Assembly (NCBI GenBank): GCA_964354485.1 | Contig: CAYGZY010000169.1 | Coordinates: forward strand, 1-32,015 | Direction of reading: 5' to 3' | DNA: 32,015 nucleotides | Origin: CAYGXH01 sp964354485 | GTDB taxonomy: Bacteria > Bacteroidota > Ignavibacteria > UBA10030 > SZUA-254 | Shown: piece after piece, positions 17,729 through 25,637 of the stretch | Layout of the letters: every line of letters begins with the position of its first letter | How positions within the stretch are numbered: position 1 is the first letter of the stretch | Program-made: the position numbers and the translations under genes | Notes under the pieces: model-generated | Seen by the model: only the letters and a program-made list of their open reading frames with translations | Told to the model about the DNA's origin: nothing | Databases searched by the model: none

Positions 17729-19357
17729 TTAATTGGTTTTACTTTCAATATCGGTTTTCTTGTCAGGTCTTCTGTAATTATAACCCCGCTTTGCAAGACG
17801 GTCGTAGTGCGTCTCGAGTCGTTTAGTGAAATCTTCATAATTTCGATCTCGTTTATCCGACCAAACAACTTCGCTCATCGCGAGCAGGCGTGGAAGCGCC
17901 ATATACTCCACATGTTTTTCATTTGGTATGTATTCCGTCCATACATTTCCCTGTGCTCCGAGTATATACTTTGCCCGCTTTGCCGGAAGTTCAGACGGTA
18001 CTGGCTCATATGCGTAAACGGTATCGAGTGGGAGGTAGCCGCCGATTGCTTTCGGTTCACTTTCGGCAGATCCCTGGTAGTAATCAAAGTAGCAATGCGA
18101 AGTTGGCGTCATGACAACATCATGGCTTGCTTTTGCCGCTGCAATTCCACCTTCGGTACCGCGCCACGACATGACTGTAGCGCCGCTTGTCAAGCCGCCC
18201 TCCAATATTTCATCCCATCCGACGAGCCGGCGACCCTTCGACCGCAGGAATTTATCGATCTTCCGGATGAAGTAACTTTGAAGTTGGTTCTCGTTCTTGA
18301 GGTGGTTCACCTTCATGCGCCTCTGACACTTCGGACAATTTATCCAGCGTGTTTTCGGGCACTCATCGCCGCCGATGTGAATGTATTTATCCGGGAACAA
18401 TGCAAGTATTTCACCAAGTACGTTTTTTAAAAAAATAAATGTTTTCTCGTTTCCAGCGCAATAGACATCCTCAAAGACTCCCCACCTCGTGCCGACTTCA
18501 AACGGTCCACCTGTGCAGGATAGTTCAGGGTACGCCGTAAGTGCAGCGAGAGAATGCCCGGGCATCTCAATTTCCGGAACGATTGTAACGAATTTCTCTT
18601 TCGCATACTTAACAACCTCACGTATCTGCTCCTGTGTATAGTAACCGCCGTGAGGAGTGCTATCACCCGCTGTTTCTTTTCTATTCGATCCTATTTCCGT
18701 CAGACGCGGGTACTTCTTGATCTCAATCCGCCAGCCTTGGTCTTCTGTGAGGTGCCAGTGAAAAGTATTCATCTTATATGATGCAAGGAGATCGATGTAC
18801 TTCTTAATAAAATCAACTGGGAAGAAGTGTCTGCCGACATCGATGTGCATTCCGCGCCACGAAAAGCGCGGTTTATCTTCGATTGTTACGAACGGCAAAG
18901 ACCAGACGACTCCCGCAACTTGTTTATTTTCACCAATTTCCGGCGGGAATAATTGATAGAGCGACTGGACACCGTAGAAAATCCCATTATGTGAGAATGC
19001 TTTTATTGTGACCTTATTCTCAGCGACTAGGATCTGGTAACCTTCCTTCCCGAGACGTTTCAGTTTATCATCCAGCATCAAGACGATTGAATTGCTTTTT
19101 CTTTTCGATGAGGTTACAATCTCAAACGGAAAGACGGTGACCGTTCTTAACCGATCTGCAAGGTGTTCAGCGATCGGTTTTAGCAAGCGGGGATTATTCA
19201 CAATAACGATTTTCGTACTGTCGTTGAGCAGGTATGAGCCTTCGCCCGTTTTTATACTTATTGGTTTGGGGATAATCGATATTTTTGTTTCCATACAAAG
19301 GACGACGTTTGAGATAAGAAAAAGATTGATGATTGATATTTTAATTATTCTGGTCAT
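17729..19357 (-). CDS. GH20 beta-N-acetylhexosaminidase, exported
   Basis: Removes terminal beta-linked GlcNAc or GalNAc by substrate-assisted catalysis. Its 542 residues have a signal peptide (MTRIIKISIINLFLISNVVL), a GH20b N-terminal domain (about 25-150), and the catalytic barrel starting at RFSWRGMHIDVGRHFFP. The Asp-Glu pair is in HIGGDECPKTRW, with supporting WHLTEDQGWRIEI, VPEIEMPGHS, VMSWRGTEGG and GAQGNVWTEYI. CPKCQRRM after the active site may be a small metal-binding or disulfide loop. It is the first gene of operon A, with a good promoter just upstream, and its stop is ten bases before the CBM9-like gene. Its exported location implies that GlcNAc is released outside the cytoplasm. 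Confidence 0.93.
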   Translation of the reverse strand: MTRIIKISIINLFLISNVVLCMETKISIIPKPISIKTGEGSYLLNDSTKIVIVNNPRLLKPIAEHLADRLRTVTVFPFEIVTSSKRKSNSIVLMLDDKLKRLGKEGYQILVAENKVTIKAFSHNGIFYGVQSLYQLFPPEIGENKQVAGVVWSLPFVTIEDKPRFSWRGMHIDVGRHFFPVDFIKKYIDLLASYKMNTFHWHLTEDQGWRIEIKKYPRLTEIGSNRKETAGDSTPHGGYYTQEQIREVVKYAKEKFVTIVPEIEMPGHSLAALTAYPELSCTGGPFEVGTRWGVFEDVYCAGNEKTFIFLKNVLGEILALFPDKYIHIGGDECPKTRWINCPKCQRRMKVNHLKNENQLQSYFIRKIDKFLRSKGRRLVGWDEILEGGLTSGATVMSWRGTEGGIAAAKASHDVVMTPTSHCYFDYYQGSAESEPKAIGGYLPLDTVYAYEPVPSELPAKRAKYILGAQGNVWTEYIPNEKHVEYMALPRLLAMSEVVWSDKRDRNYEDFTKRLETHYDRLAKRGYNYRRPDKKTDIESKTN

Positions 19358-19385
19358 TGTGGGATGAGGGTAATAAGATTATAAT

Positions 19386-19414
19386 ATTATAACCGACGAT
19401 AATTAGTTTGTCAG
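19386..19414 (-). promoter_or_regulatory. Sigma70-like promoter for GH20-led operon
   Basis: On the minus strand CTGACA (19409-19414) is followed after 17 bases by TATAAT (19386-19391), about 28 bases before the GH20 start codon. The -10 box lies in a perfect 14-base palindrome, TTATAATATTATAA (19379-19392), which could also be an operator. The layout fits a promoter for all of operon A, as no other gap in the operon exceeds 60 bases. Confidence 0.5.
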
Positions 19415-19427
19415 TGGCTAAAATCGG

Positions 19428-19652
19428 CTATAATTCCTTGCTGCAATATCTACATACTTTCGCATCTTTAGGGATCATCGAAAGACAATGTTGGCAACGT
19501 ATTCCACCTGTAATTGCAACAATGAAAGCCAACGGACCAAAAAGAATACCAAGTATAAACCATGAAAGCGGATTTCCGTCTCTCTTCTCTCCGGCAAACA
19601 CACAGCCTACCGCGAAGATTACCTGTATTGTCGTGATGAATGCGTAATCCAT
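19428..19652 (-). CDS. Small membrane protein with zinc-ribbon tail
   Basis: 74 residues with one or two hydrophobic helices (about 5-20 and 30-48), then CQHCLSMIPKDAKVCRYCSK, a CxxC-x10-CxxC zinc ribbon. A strong Shine-Dalgarno (GAGGAG) lies eight bases before ATG 19652, so it is probably real despite its size. It lies between hypD/MITE and GH20, 70 bases from the latter, with the GH20 promoter in that gap. Similar helix-plus-ribbon proteins are widespread and of unknown role. Confidence 0.7.
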   Translation of the reverse strand: MDYAFITTIQVIFAVGCVFAGEKRDGNPLSWFILGILFGPLAFIVAITGGIRCQHCLSMIPKDAKVCRYCSKEL

Positions 19653-19785
19653 TTTCTGTTCTCCTCAGTTATGAATCGATATCTGAATTAGTAGTATAGT
19701 TATGCTGTATGTGCGTTGATATCGGGCTGCAGAGTCTTACTGATATATAATAATTAATTCTTACATGTTTTACCCTCTCCCCTCA

Positions 19786-20044
19786 TTGGGGTTGTCTAAA
19801 AAGATCCATGCTGTCACTCCCGAACGATCTTGTCGGCCTGCCTGCTGCAGTGGCACGCAGGCAGGGAGTCCAGTGCTCAGATTATTCCAGATTTCTGGAT
19901 TCCCCACCCCCGCCTGCGGAGTCTTGACCCTACGTGGCGGGCAGGCGACCGAATGGGCCCGTGCCATCATATCGGTCGTCCGGGCGGGCCGATAGAAGCA
20001 TTCGGGAATGACATAGGCCTTTTTTACTTTTTAGTCAACCCCAA
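19786..20044. repeat. MITE-like element of nested inverted repeats (259 bases)
   Basis: Outer arms of 18 bases, TTGGGGTTGTCTAAAAAG (19786-19803) and CTTTTTAGTCAACCCCAA (20027-20044), pair with one mismatch. Second arms TGTCACTCCCGAACG (19812-19826) and CATTCGGGAATGACA (19999-20013) pair at 13 of 15. Inside are two more hairpins: CCTGCCTGC/GCAGGCAGG (19837-19845 with 19857-19865) and GGGAGTCCAG/CTGGATTCCC (19864-19873 with 19895-19904, 9 of 10). The GC-rich core differs from the AT-rich bases around it. The element sits between the stop of hypD and the zinc-ribbon gene. The remaining bases of the 430-base gap (19653-20082) show no gene. No transposase is encoded. Confidence 0.75.
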
Positions 20045-20082
20045 GAGTTTTTTCAGTCTGTTTCTGAGCTTTGAGCAAAATA

Positions 20083-22440
20083 TCAGAATCCCTGCTGTTC
20101 CGTCCTTGAGATAATCTCATCCTGGAGTGTTTTACTTAAATCCGAAAAATAATCGCTGTAACCTGCAACCCGCACTATTAGATCCCTGTACTGTTCAGGA
20201 TGAGCCTGAGCATTCCGGAGAGTCTCTGCAGAGACGACATTAAACTGTATATGATGCCCGCCGAGTGTGAAGTACGATCGGACGAGATGCGCGAGGGTAT
20301 CGATTCCTTTGTCGCTCTTAAACAAGGAGGGGGAAAACTTTTGATTGAGTAGTGTTCCGCCGGTTCTCACGTGGTCAATTTTTCCGGCAGACTTCAGCAC
20401 GGCAGTAGGTCCTTTCCGATCAGCGCCCTGAACAGGTGAAATACCCTCGGAGAGCGGCGTCCATGCTTTCCGTCCGTCGGGCGTAGCACCTGTGACCGAA
20501 CCGAAGTAAACATGACACGTGGTCGGCAGCAGATTAATCCGGTATACTCCCCCTTTTGTATTCGGCCGCCCGTTCACTGCGTTGTAGTAAATCTCGAAAA
20601 CCTGCCGCATTATCGTATCAGCATACTGATCGTCGTTACCATACTTCGGTGTCTTATTGAGGAGAAGCATGCGGGTATTTTCATGCCCTTCGAAGTTTGT
20701 TTTAAGCACAGTCAGCATATCCGCCATGCTGATAGCTTTCGTGTCGAATACCTGGTACTTAACCGCGGTCAGACAGTCGGTAATCGTTCCCAGTCCGACA
20801 CCCTGAATGTAGTTCGTGTTGTACCTCGCACCGCCGTTGTTGTAATCCTTCCCTTTCGCAATGCAATCGTCAATGAGTACAGAAAGGAAGGGTACGGGCA
20901 TATATTCGGCATAGAGCCGTTCAATAATGTTATTTCCACGCATCTTTATGTCGATGAAATGCTTCAGTTGAATCCTGAGTGCATTCAACACTTCATCGAA
21001 TACTTTGAACTCTCGCGGATCACCGGTCCTGACGCCGATCGTTTTCCCGGTACTCGGATCGACACCGTTATTGAGTGTGATTTCAAAAACCTTCGGCATG
21101 TTAAAATATCCGGTGAGTATGTAGCTTTCCTTACCAAATGCACCGGTTTCAACACAACCGCTCGTCCCGCCGTTGCGTGCATCTTCAACTGATTTCCCTT
21201 GCCTGAGCAATTCTTCCACAACGACGTCAGCGTTGAAGACCGAGGGTTGACCCCATCCCTCCCTGATAATCCTGCATGCATGCTTCAGAAACTCATCAGG
21301 ATTTTTACGGCTCAGCTGTATATTTGAACTTGGCTGAACGAGCCGCATTTCATCGATAACATCGAGGATAAGGTGGGTGACCTCATTAACACCGTCACTG
21401 CCATCGGCACACAAGCCCCCGGTATTGATTGTAGCGAAATCGGTATATGTCGAGCTTTCGGCTGCAGTAACGCCAACCTTGGGCGGCGCGGGCTGGTTAT
21501 TAAATTTTATCCAGAAGCACTGCAGCAGCTCTCGCGCCTGATCACGCGTGAGTGTACCTTCGTTCAACCCCTGCTTATAAAACGGCACGAGGTGCTGATC
21601 AAGCCGTCCCGGATTGAATGCGTCCCACGGGTTAAGTTCTGTGATGACGCCAAGGTGTATGAACCAGTAATACTGCAAAGCTTCCCAGAATGTCTGGGGG
21701 GCATGTGCAGGTACACGCTTGCATATCTGTTCAATTTGGGATAACTCTTTTTTCCTTATCGGATCTTTTTCAATTTCTGCAAGTTTATGAGCTGTTTCAG
21801 CATACCGACGGCCTAATGTTATAATGGCATCGACGCATATGCTCATTGCTTTCAACTCTTCTTGCTTCACATGTGCATTTGAATCGTTGAAGTAATCGAG
21901 GGATTCCAACGCAGTTTCAATTTCCTTTTTAAAATCTAGCATTCCTTTTTTATAAATCTTACCATCGAGCACCGTATGTCCGGGCGCCCGTTGTTCCATG
22001 AACTCTGTAAAAATCCCGGCTTCGTACGTATCTTTCCATGCATCCGTCATTTCGCTGAAAACCTTATCACGCATCGTCCTTCCTTGCCAGAAAGGAATAA
22101 AATCCTTTTCATAGAGCTTTCGCGTATCATCATTAACCTTGAACGAAGTTCTTTCGCGACTGTGCAATATTTCCAAATCATTCAAACTGTGACAGCAAAT
22201 TTCCGGATACGTATACGTTGCTTTCGGCGCCGGACCGCGTTCCCCCACAATCAGCTCTCCATCGTTGATGCAGATTGCCTTGTTTTCCATTATCGTCTTA
22301 AATACCAGTGCACGTCTCATCGGTGCGGAGAGGAAATCCGTTTGTTTGTATGCATCTGTCACCAATGCAGCGCGTTCGGCAGAGATATATGGGACCGCAT
22401 TGATGCTCTGCTCACGAAGTATTTTTACTCGCTCTGTCAT
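20083..22440 (-). CDS. hypD: Glycyl radical enzyme, trans-4-hydroxy-L-proline dehydratase (HypD type)
   Basis: Dehydrates trans-4-hydroxy-L-proline to (S)-1-pyrroline-5-carboxylate by glycyl radical chemistry, oxygen-sensitive and cytoplasmic. I count 785 residues from ATG 22440. AAAGAGGT lies six bases before it but directly abuts the earlier ATG 22446. The thiyl-radical cysteine is Cys 429 in GTSGCVETG with Glu 431. The glycyl site is Gly 760 in RVAGYSD, near the C-terminus. The match to HypD of Clostridioides difficile, as I remember it, is close throughout, including ELIVGE, EFMEQRAPGHTV, WDAFNPGRLDQHL, ESSTYTDFATINTGG and LNQKFSPS. Its start is 27 bases after the receptor gene, and its activase is encoded upstream of that. 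Pyrroline-5-carboxylate reductase (proC) is not in the window. Confidence 0.92.
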   Translation of the reverse strand: MTERVKILREQSINAVPYISAERAALVTDAYKQTDFLSAPMRRALVFKTIMENKAICINDGELIVGERGPAPKATYTYPEICCHSLNDLEILHSRERTSFKVNDDTRKLYEKDFIPFWQGRTMRDKVFSEMTDAWKDTYEAGIFTEFMEQRAPGHTVLDGKIYKKGMLDFKKEIETALESLDYFNDSNAHVKQEELKAMSICVDAIITLGRRYAETAHKLAEIEKDPIRKKELSQIEQICKRVPAHAPQTFWEALQYYWFIHLGVITELNPWDAFNPGRLDQHLVPFYKQGLNEGTLTRDQARELLQCFWIKFNNQPAPPKVGVTAAESSTYTDFATINTGGLCADGSDGVNEVTHLILDVIDEMRLVQPSSNIQLSRKNPDEFLKHACRIIREGWGQPSVFNADVVVEELLRQGKSVEDARNGGTSGCVETGAFGKESYILTGYFNMPKVFEITLNNGVDPSTGKTIGVRTGDPREFKVFDEVLNALRIQLKHFIDIKMRGNNIIERLYAEYMPVPFLSVLIDDCIAKGKDYNNGGARYNTNYIQGVGLGTITDCLTAVKYQVFDTKAISMADMLTVLKTNFEGHENTRMLLLNKTPKYGNDDQYADTIMRQVFEIYYNAVNGRPNTKGGVYRINLLPTTCHVYFGSVTGATPDGRKAWTPLSEGISPVQGADRKGPTAVLKSAGKIDHVRTGGTLLNQKFSPSLFKSDKGIDTLAHLVRSYFTLGGHHIQFNVVSAETLRNAQAHPEQYRDLIVRVAGYSDYFSDLSKTLQDEIISRTEQQGF

Positions 22441-22467
22441 AAGCATACCTCTTTTATAAAATTATCC

Positions 22468-24564
22468 TTACAGATAAATTCTGATTCCACCGAAATATTC
22501 TCTCCCAGCACCGGGTTGATATGCATTCCCACCGGGATCAGGTTCAGTGAATGCAACGTATGTTTTATTAGTGAGATTACGGGCCGAAACTATCAATTCA
22601 CCATTGACGCCAACGATGCTTAACCCGTATATGATTCGTCCATGGAGAAGTGTGTAACCGTCTGCAACCTCTTTTTCGATATTGCTGCCATCGATGTAGG
22701 TTTTACTGATCATCTCAACGCCGAATCCGATTGTGAAATTCGTCATGTAACTATACTCGATATCCAGGTAGAGCTGGTGCATTGGTGAGTTGGGAAGCCA
22801 GTTTCCGTTCATGATGTATTTTTCATTTGTTGGATCATCCATCATAATTCGGATGGGATTTTCATTCGTGTACTTAAAATTCGAGTACGTGTATGCTATT
22901 TGGCCTACCAGCAGCTTAGAAAGTGTTGCCCGGGTATACACCTCCAAACCATAACGATGGCTTGAGCCAGCGTTCCGATAAAAAGTCTCCTGAGTTCGTA
23001 AGGGATCTGTAATTCGGTATCGGTCAAAATCGTTATCAGTTATCATAGAGAATGCGGTGACATCATAATATACATCCGCAGTTGCAGTCCCGCGCGCACC
23101 GAGTTCAAAACAATTCGATGTAGCAGAAATAAGGTGTTTGTTGAACCCGCCGAAGTTATCCGGATTCTGTGCAAGCTCTTCTGTCGCAGGAGGAAGGAAA
23201 CCTTGCCCCCAGCTTGCGAAAAAATTGAGGCTCTGCATAGGCGAATAGGTTAAACCCACACGACCCGTCGTCTTTGAGAACTCAGCATCTCCTGAGAGAT
23301 CGTATGGTGTTTTCATAAGGTCATTCAGTTCATTCCGGATTCGATCATAACGGAGACTTAACATGACTCCCAAATCTTTAGCAAGCGTGAGCTTGTCGAA
23401 TATGTATACGCCAACGCCATTCTGGCGGATGCGTTCCTTTGAACGTACTGTATCCACTTCGATGGCATACAGATTATCTGTGCGGCGTTCGTTGATAGTT
23501 TGCCATTGTAGGTCAGTACCGACACTAAGAGTGTTCCGATACGAGTCTTCTTCCGAGCCGAACCGGTAACTATACTGGAAAGATACTCCAGGTGTGACTA
23601 TCGTGCGCCGGTTAAAAGTTCTGTTGTTGGCTTCAGTGAACAGTGTACGTTTCACATAACAATTAAATTCAATCTCATGCTGCTCAATTGAGAATAGCCC
23701 CGCCAATCCGTTTGTCACCCTGTTGGTTTCTAGGAATTCATTAAACGGAATTGCGTCTGGATTTGCCTGTCTTGGATTCTCTTTATATTGTTGAAGATTA
23801 ATTCCCTCAGGATTTTCATGGTAAAAGTCGGTCCAACTGAAAATAGGGGTGAGTGTAAACGAACTCGCCGGCGTATAGGTCGCCTTTCCGTAAACTTTGT
23901 TTCCCCAGAAGTGAGTATGATCCCGATATCCTTTACCCATGGTTCGTGAAAGAGAAACGAGGTAATTTACATCTTCGACATTACCACCAAATTGTGCATA
24001 CGCTTTCCAGAAATTATTGGAACCAAATGTTGCAGATGCTTCCCCCGTCAGTGGAATATTATCCGCATTTTTTGTGGTAATATTAATAATGCCCCCTGAG
24101 GCACTACTGCCATACAGCGATGCAGCGGGTCCTCGAAGAACCTCAATCCGTTCCAGTGTGTTATAATCAATATCAAACAAATCTGGTGCGAAACCGGTCG
24201 GATCGTTGATAGAAATTTTATCCAAGAGTACCTTTATACCTCGAATTCCCCGTTCGGTGAGAATTCCCTGTCCTCGGATAGAAACGTGTACCCTGCTTCC
24301 ATTTGCCTGGTTGTCGACTTTCAGCCCGGGAACCAGTTTAACTGGTTCATCTATTGCGATACCGCGAGGAAGCATACGTAATACCTCCGTGCCCATTATG
24401 CTCGTTGAAAAAGGCACTTCGCGGAGCGGAACATAGAAACGTGGCGCAGTTATCAGTACTTCTGTCGGGTACGTGTATTCAAGCGTGTCACTTTCCCCGG
24501 TCTGCGAAAAAGATGATTGAACCCCTCCGCACAGAAGTAGAAAAACAGCTAGTATTTTCACCAT
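22468..24564 (-). CDS. TonB-dependent outer-membrane receptor
   Basis: A 698-residue outer-membrane beta-barrel that imports a substrate using TonB energy. There is a signal peptide (MVKILAVFLLLCGGVQSSFSQ). A plug domain follows at about 30-170, with VPFSTSIMGTEVLRMLP, PGLKVDNQ, RVHVSIRGQG, and IEVLRGPAASLYGSSASGG near 137-155. The remaining two-thirds have the alternating pattern of a 22-strand barrel, ending in FGGIRIYL with aromatic/hydrophobic residues. ATG 24564 follows AAAGG-like bases. There is no SusD partner, so it is a FepA/BtuB-like receptor rather than a SusCD pair. Lying between the glycyl radical activase and HypD genes, it may import hydroxyproline peptides, a sugar or a cofactor such as cobalamin or iron. 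Nothing in the sequence decides which. Confidence 0.9.
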   Translation of the reverse strand: MVKILAVFLLLCGGVQSSFSQTGESDTLEYTYPTEVLITAPRFYVPLREVPFSTSIMGTEVLRMLPRGIAIDEPVKLVPGLKVDNQANGSRVHVSIRGQGILTERGIRGIKVLLDKISINDPTGFAPDLFDIDYNTLERIEVLRGPAASLYGSSASGGIINITTKNADNIPLTGEASATFGSNNFWKAYAQFGGNVEDVNYLVSLSRTMGKGYRDHTHFWGNKVYGKATYTPASSFTLTPIFSWTDFYHENPEGINLQQYKENPRQANPDAIPFNEFLETNRVTNGLAGLFSIEQHEIEFNCYVKRTLFTEANNRTFNRRTIVTPGVSFQYSYRFGSEEDSYRNTLSVGTDLQWQTINERRTDNLYAIEVDTVRSKERIRQNGVGVYIFDKLTLAKDLGVMLSLRYDRIRNELNDLMKTPYDLSGDAEFSKTTGRVGLTYSPMQSLNFFASWGQGFLPPATEELAQNPDNFGGFNKHLISATSNCFELGARGTATADVYYDVTAFSMITDNDFDRYRITDPLRTQETFYRNAGSSHRYGLEVYTRATLSKLLVGQIAYTYSNFKYTNENPIRIMMDDPTNEKYIMNGNWLPNSPMHQLYLDIEYSYMTNFTIGFGVEMISKTYIDGSNIEKEVADGYTLLHGRIIYGLSIVGVNGELIVSARNLTNKTYVAFTEPDPGGNAYQPGAGREYFGGIRIYL

Positions 24565-24580
24565 ATGGATATGCCTTTAT

Positions 24581-24611
24581 ATTATAATATTTATTTGACT
24601 TGAAGTTACAA
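24581..24611 (-). promoter_or_regulatory. Possible promoter before TonB-dependent receptor gene
   Basis: On the minus strand TTGTAA (24606-24611), a 19-base spacer and TATAAT (24581-24586) precede the ATG at 24564. The -10 lies in the palindrome ATATTATAATAT (24579-24590). The long spacer and short leader make this weak. If real, receptor and hypD can be transcribed apart from the upstream activase gene. Confidence 0.25.
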
Positions 24612-24639
24612 AATGAAGTCCTTTCATGCAATCGGTAGA

Positions 24640-25572
24640 TCAACCACCGATGATCACCGTAGGAACATAACGGAGCAGCTCACGCTGGATCTCTTCGATC
24701 GTTTCATCATTGATAGTATGATCTTCTTTAAATAAATATTTTTTACCAAGCGAGTGATATTTACCAATTCCAGTTTGATGATATGGCAAAATGTGAATTT
24801 CTTTAATTTTTTTAAGAGAAACAACAAATTCCCCTATACGACGAATAGCAGTCATGGAATCGTTGAGAGATGGAATGAGAGGCACACGTACAATTATTTC
24901 TTTTCCCCAACAAGCAAGTTTCCGAAGGTTACTGTGGATCAGTTGAGGGGATACCCCCGTATACTTTTGATGTTCTTTATGATCAAGGATTTTTACATCA
25001 AACAGGAACAGATCGATGAAGTCATTTGCTCGTTGTAGGATATCAGGCGATGTGAATCCAGATGTATCAACCACTGTATGGATGTTTCGATCTTTGCAAC
25101 CTTGTAGCATAGAGATAAGAAATTCATGCTGGAGGAAAGGTTCACCGCCAGAAAATGTCACGCCTCCCCCCGACTGATCGTAAAAGACAACATCCTTGAG
25201 AACTTCATCCAGTATAAATTCTGTAGTTACCTCCCGGCCTGCAAAACTACGTGCCTCAGTACGGCAAACTTCTATGCACTTTCCGCACCTCACGCAATGT
25301 TCCCGTTCCGTGACTATAGAATCACCCTCCCAATGAACTGCACGGTTCATACAAACCTCAAGGCAGGCACCGCAGCGGATACAGCGTTCCCCGCGGAGAA
25401 CAATTTCTTTCTCCTCTGATATTGATTCGGGATTATGACACCATCGGCAACGGAGCGGGCACCCTTTAAGGAACACCGTTGTCCGGATGCCGGGTCCGTC
25501 GTTGATGGAAAAACGCTGAATATTAAAAATAGTGCCGGTCATGATGTGGTCATTTGGGAGAAAGGACGTCAT
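24640..25572 (-). CDS. Glycyl radical enzyme activase (HypD-activating, radical SAM)
   Basis: A radical SAM enzyme that abstracts a hydrogen from the glycine of its partner enzyme to start the radical. In 310 residues I see the SAM-cluster motif CxxxCxxC at Cys 38/42/45 (GCPLRCRWC). Two complete ferredoxin-type 4Fe-4S motifs follow: CIRCGACLEVC (64-74) and CVRCGKCIEVC (93-103). FSGGEP is near 150 and DVKILD near 205. This is the usual layout of activases for larger glycyl radical enzymes. HypD, encoded two genes downstream, is the only glycyl radical enzyme in the window. The start may be ATG 25572 or, more likely, 25542 (M-T-G-T-I-F-N-I-Q), because homologues begin near there and the bases upstream are low-complexity. 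Confidence 0.9.
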   Translation of the reverse strand: MTSFLPNDHIMTGTIFNIQRFSINDGPGIRTTVFLKGCPLRCRWCHNPESISEEKEIVLRGERCIRCGACLEVCMNRAVHWEGDSIVTEREHCVRCGKCIEVCRTEARSFAGREVTTEFILDEVLKDVVFYDQSGGGVTFSGGEPFLQHEFLISMLQGCKDRNIHTVVDTSGFTSPDILQRANDFIDLFLFDVKILDHKEHQKYTGVSPQLIHSNLRKLACWGKEIIVRVPLIPSLNDSMTAIRRIGEFVVSLKKIKEIHILPYHQTGIGKYHSLGKKYLFKEDHTINDETIEEIQRELLRYVPTVIIGG

Positions 25573-25637
25573 TGGTCATTTGTTGTTGGTACTTGGTTCT
25601 TTGTTCTCTGTTCTTGCTTCTTGTCTCTTGCTTCTTG
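25550..25637. repeat. Low-complexity tract of GGTCATT/TTGTTCTTGCTTC units
   Basis: On the plus strand this stretch repeats short units: GGTCATTTGG, GTCATTGGTCATTTG, GGTACTTGG, then TTCTTTGTTCTCTGTTCTTG and CTTCTTGTCTCTTGCTTCTTG. It fills the gap between the DUF1846 gene and the activase gene and appears to reach into the possible first codons of the latter. Looks like a degenerate simple repeat. No function seen. Confidence 0.5.

Noticed and set aside
17719..17868. Upstream start for the CBM9-like gene
   Set aside because: It would overlap the end of GH20 by 140 bases and push the signal peptide 50 residues inside.
17807..18430. Plus-strand open frame of 207 codons
   Set aside because: Shadow of GH20, whose active-site motifs lie on the other strand over the same bases.
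19765..19995. Short open frames on both strands in the MITE-like element
   Set aside because: They exist because of the GC-rich inverted repeats. The peptides have no known features and no start signals.
21976..22623. Plus-strand open frame of 215 codons across the hypD/receptor junction
   Set aside because: Antisense to two well-supported genes, with no recognisable domain.
25550..25637. Possible CRISPR-like array
   Set aside because: Units are short and irregular with no spacers. It is a low-complexity tract.
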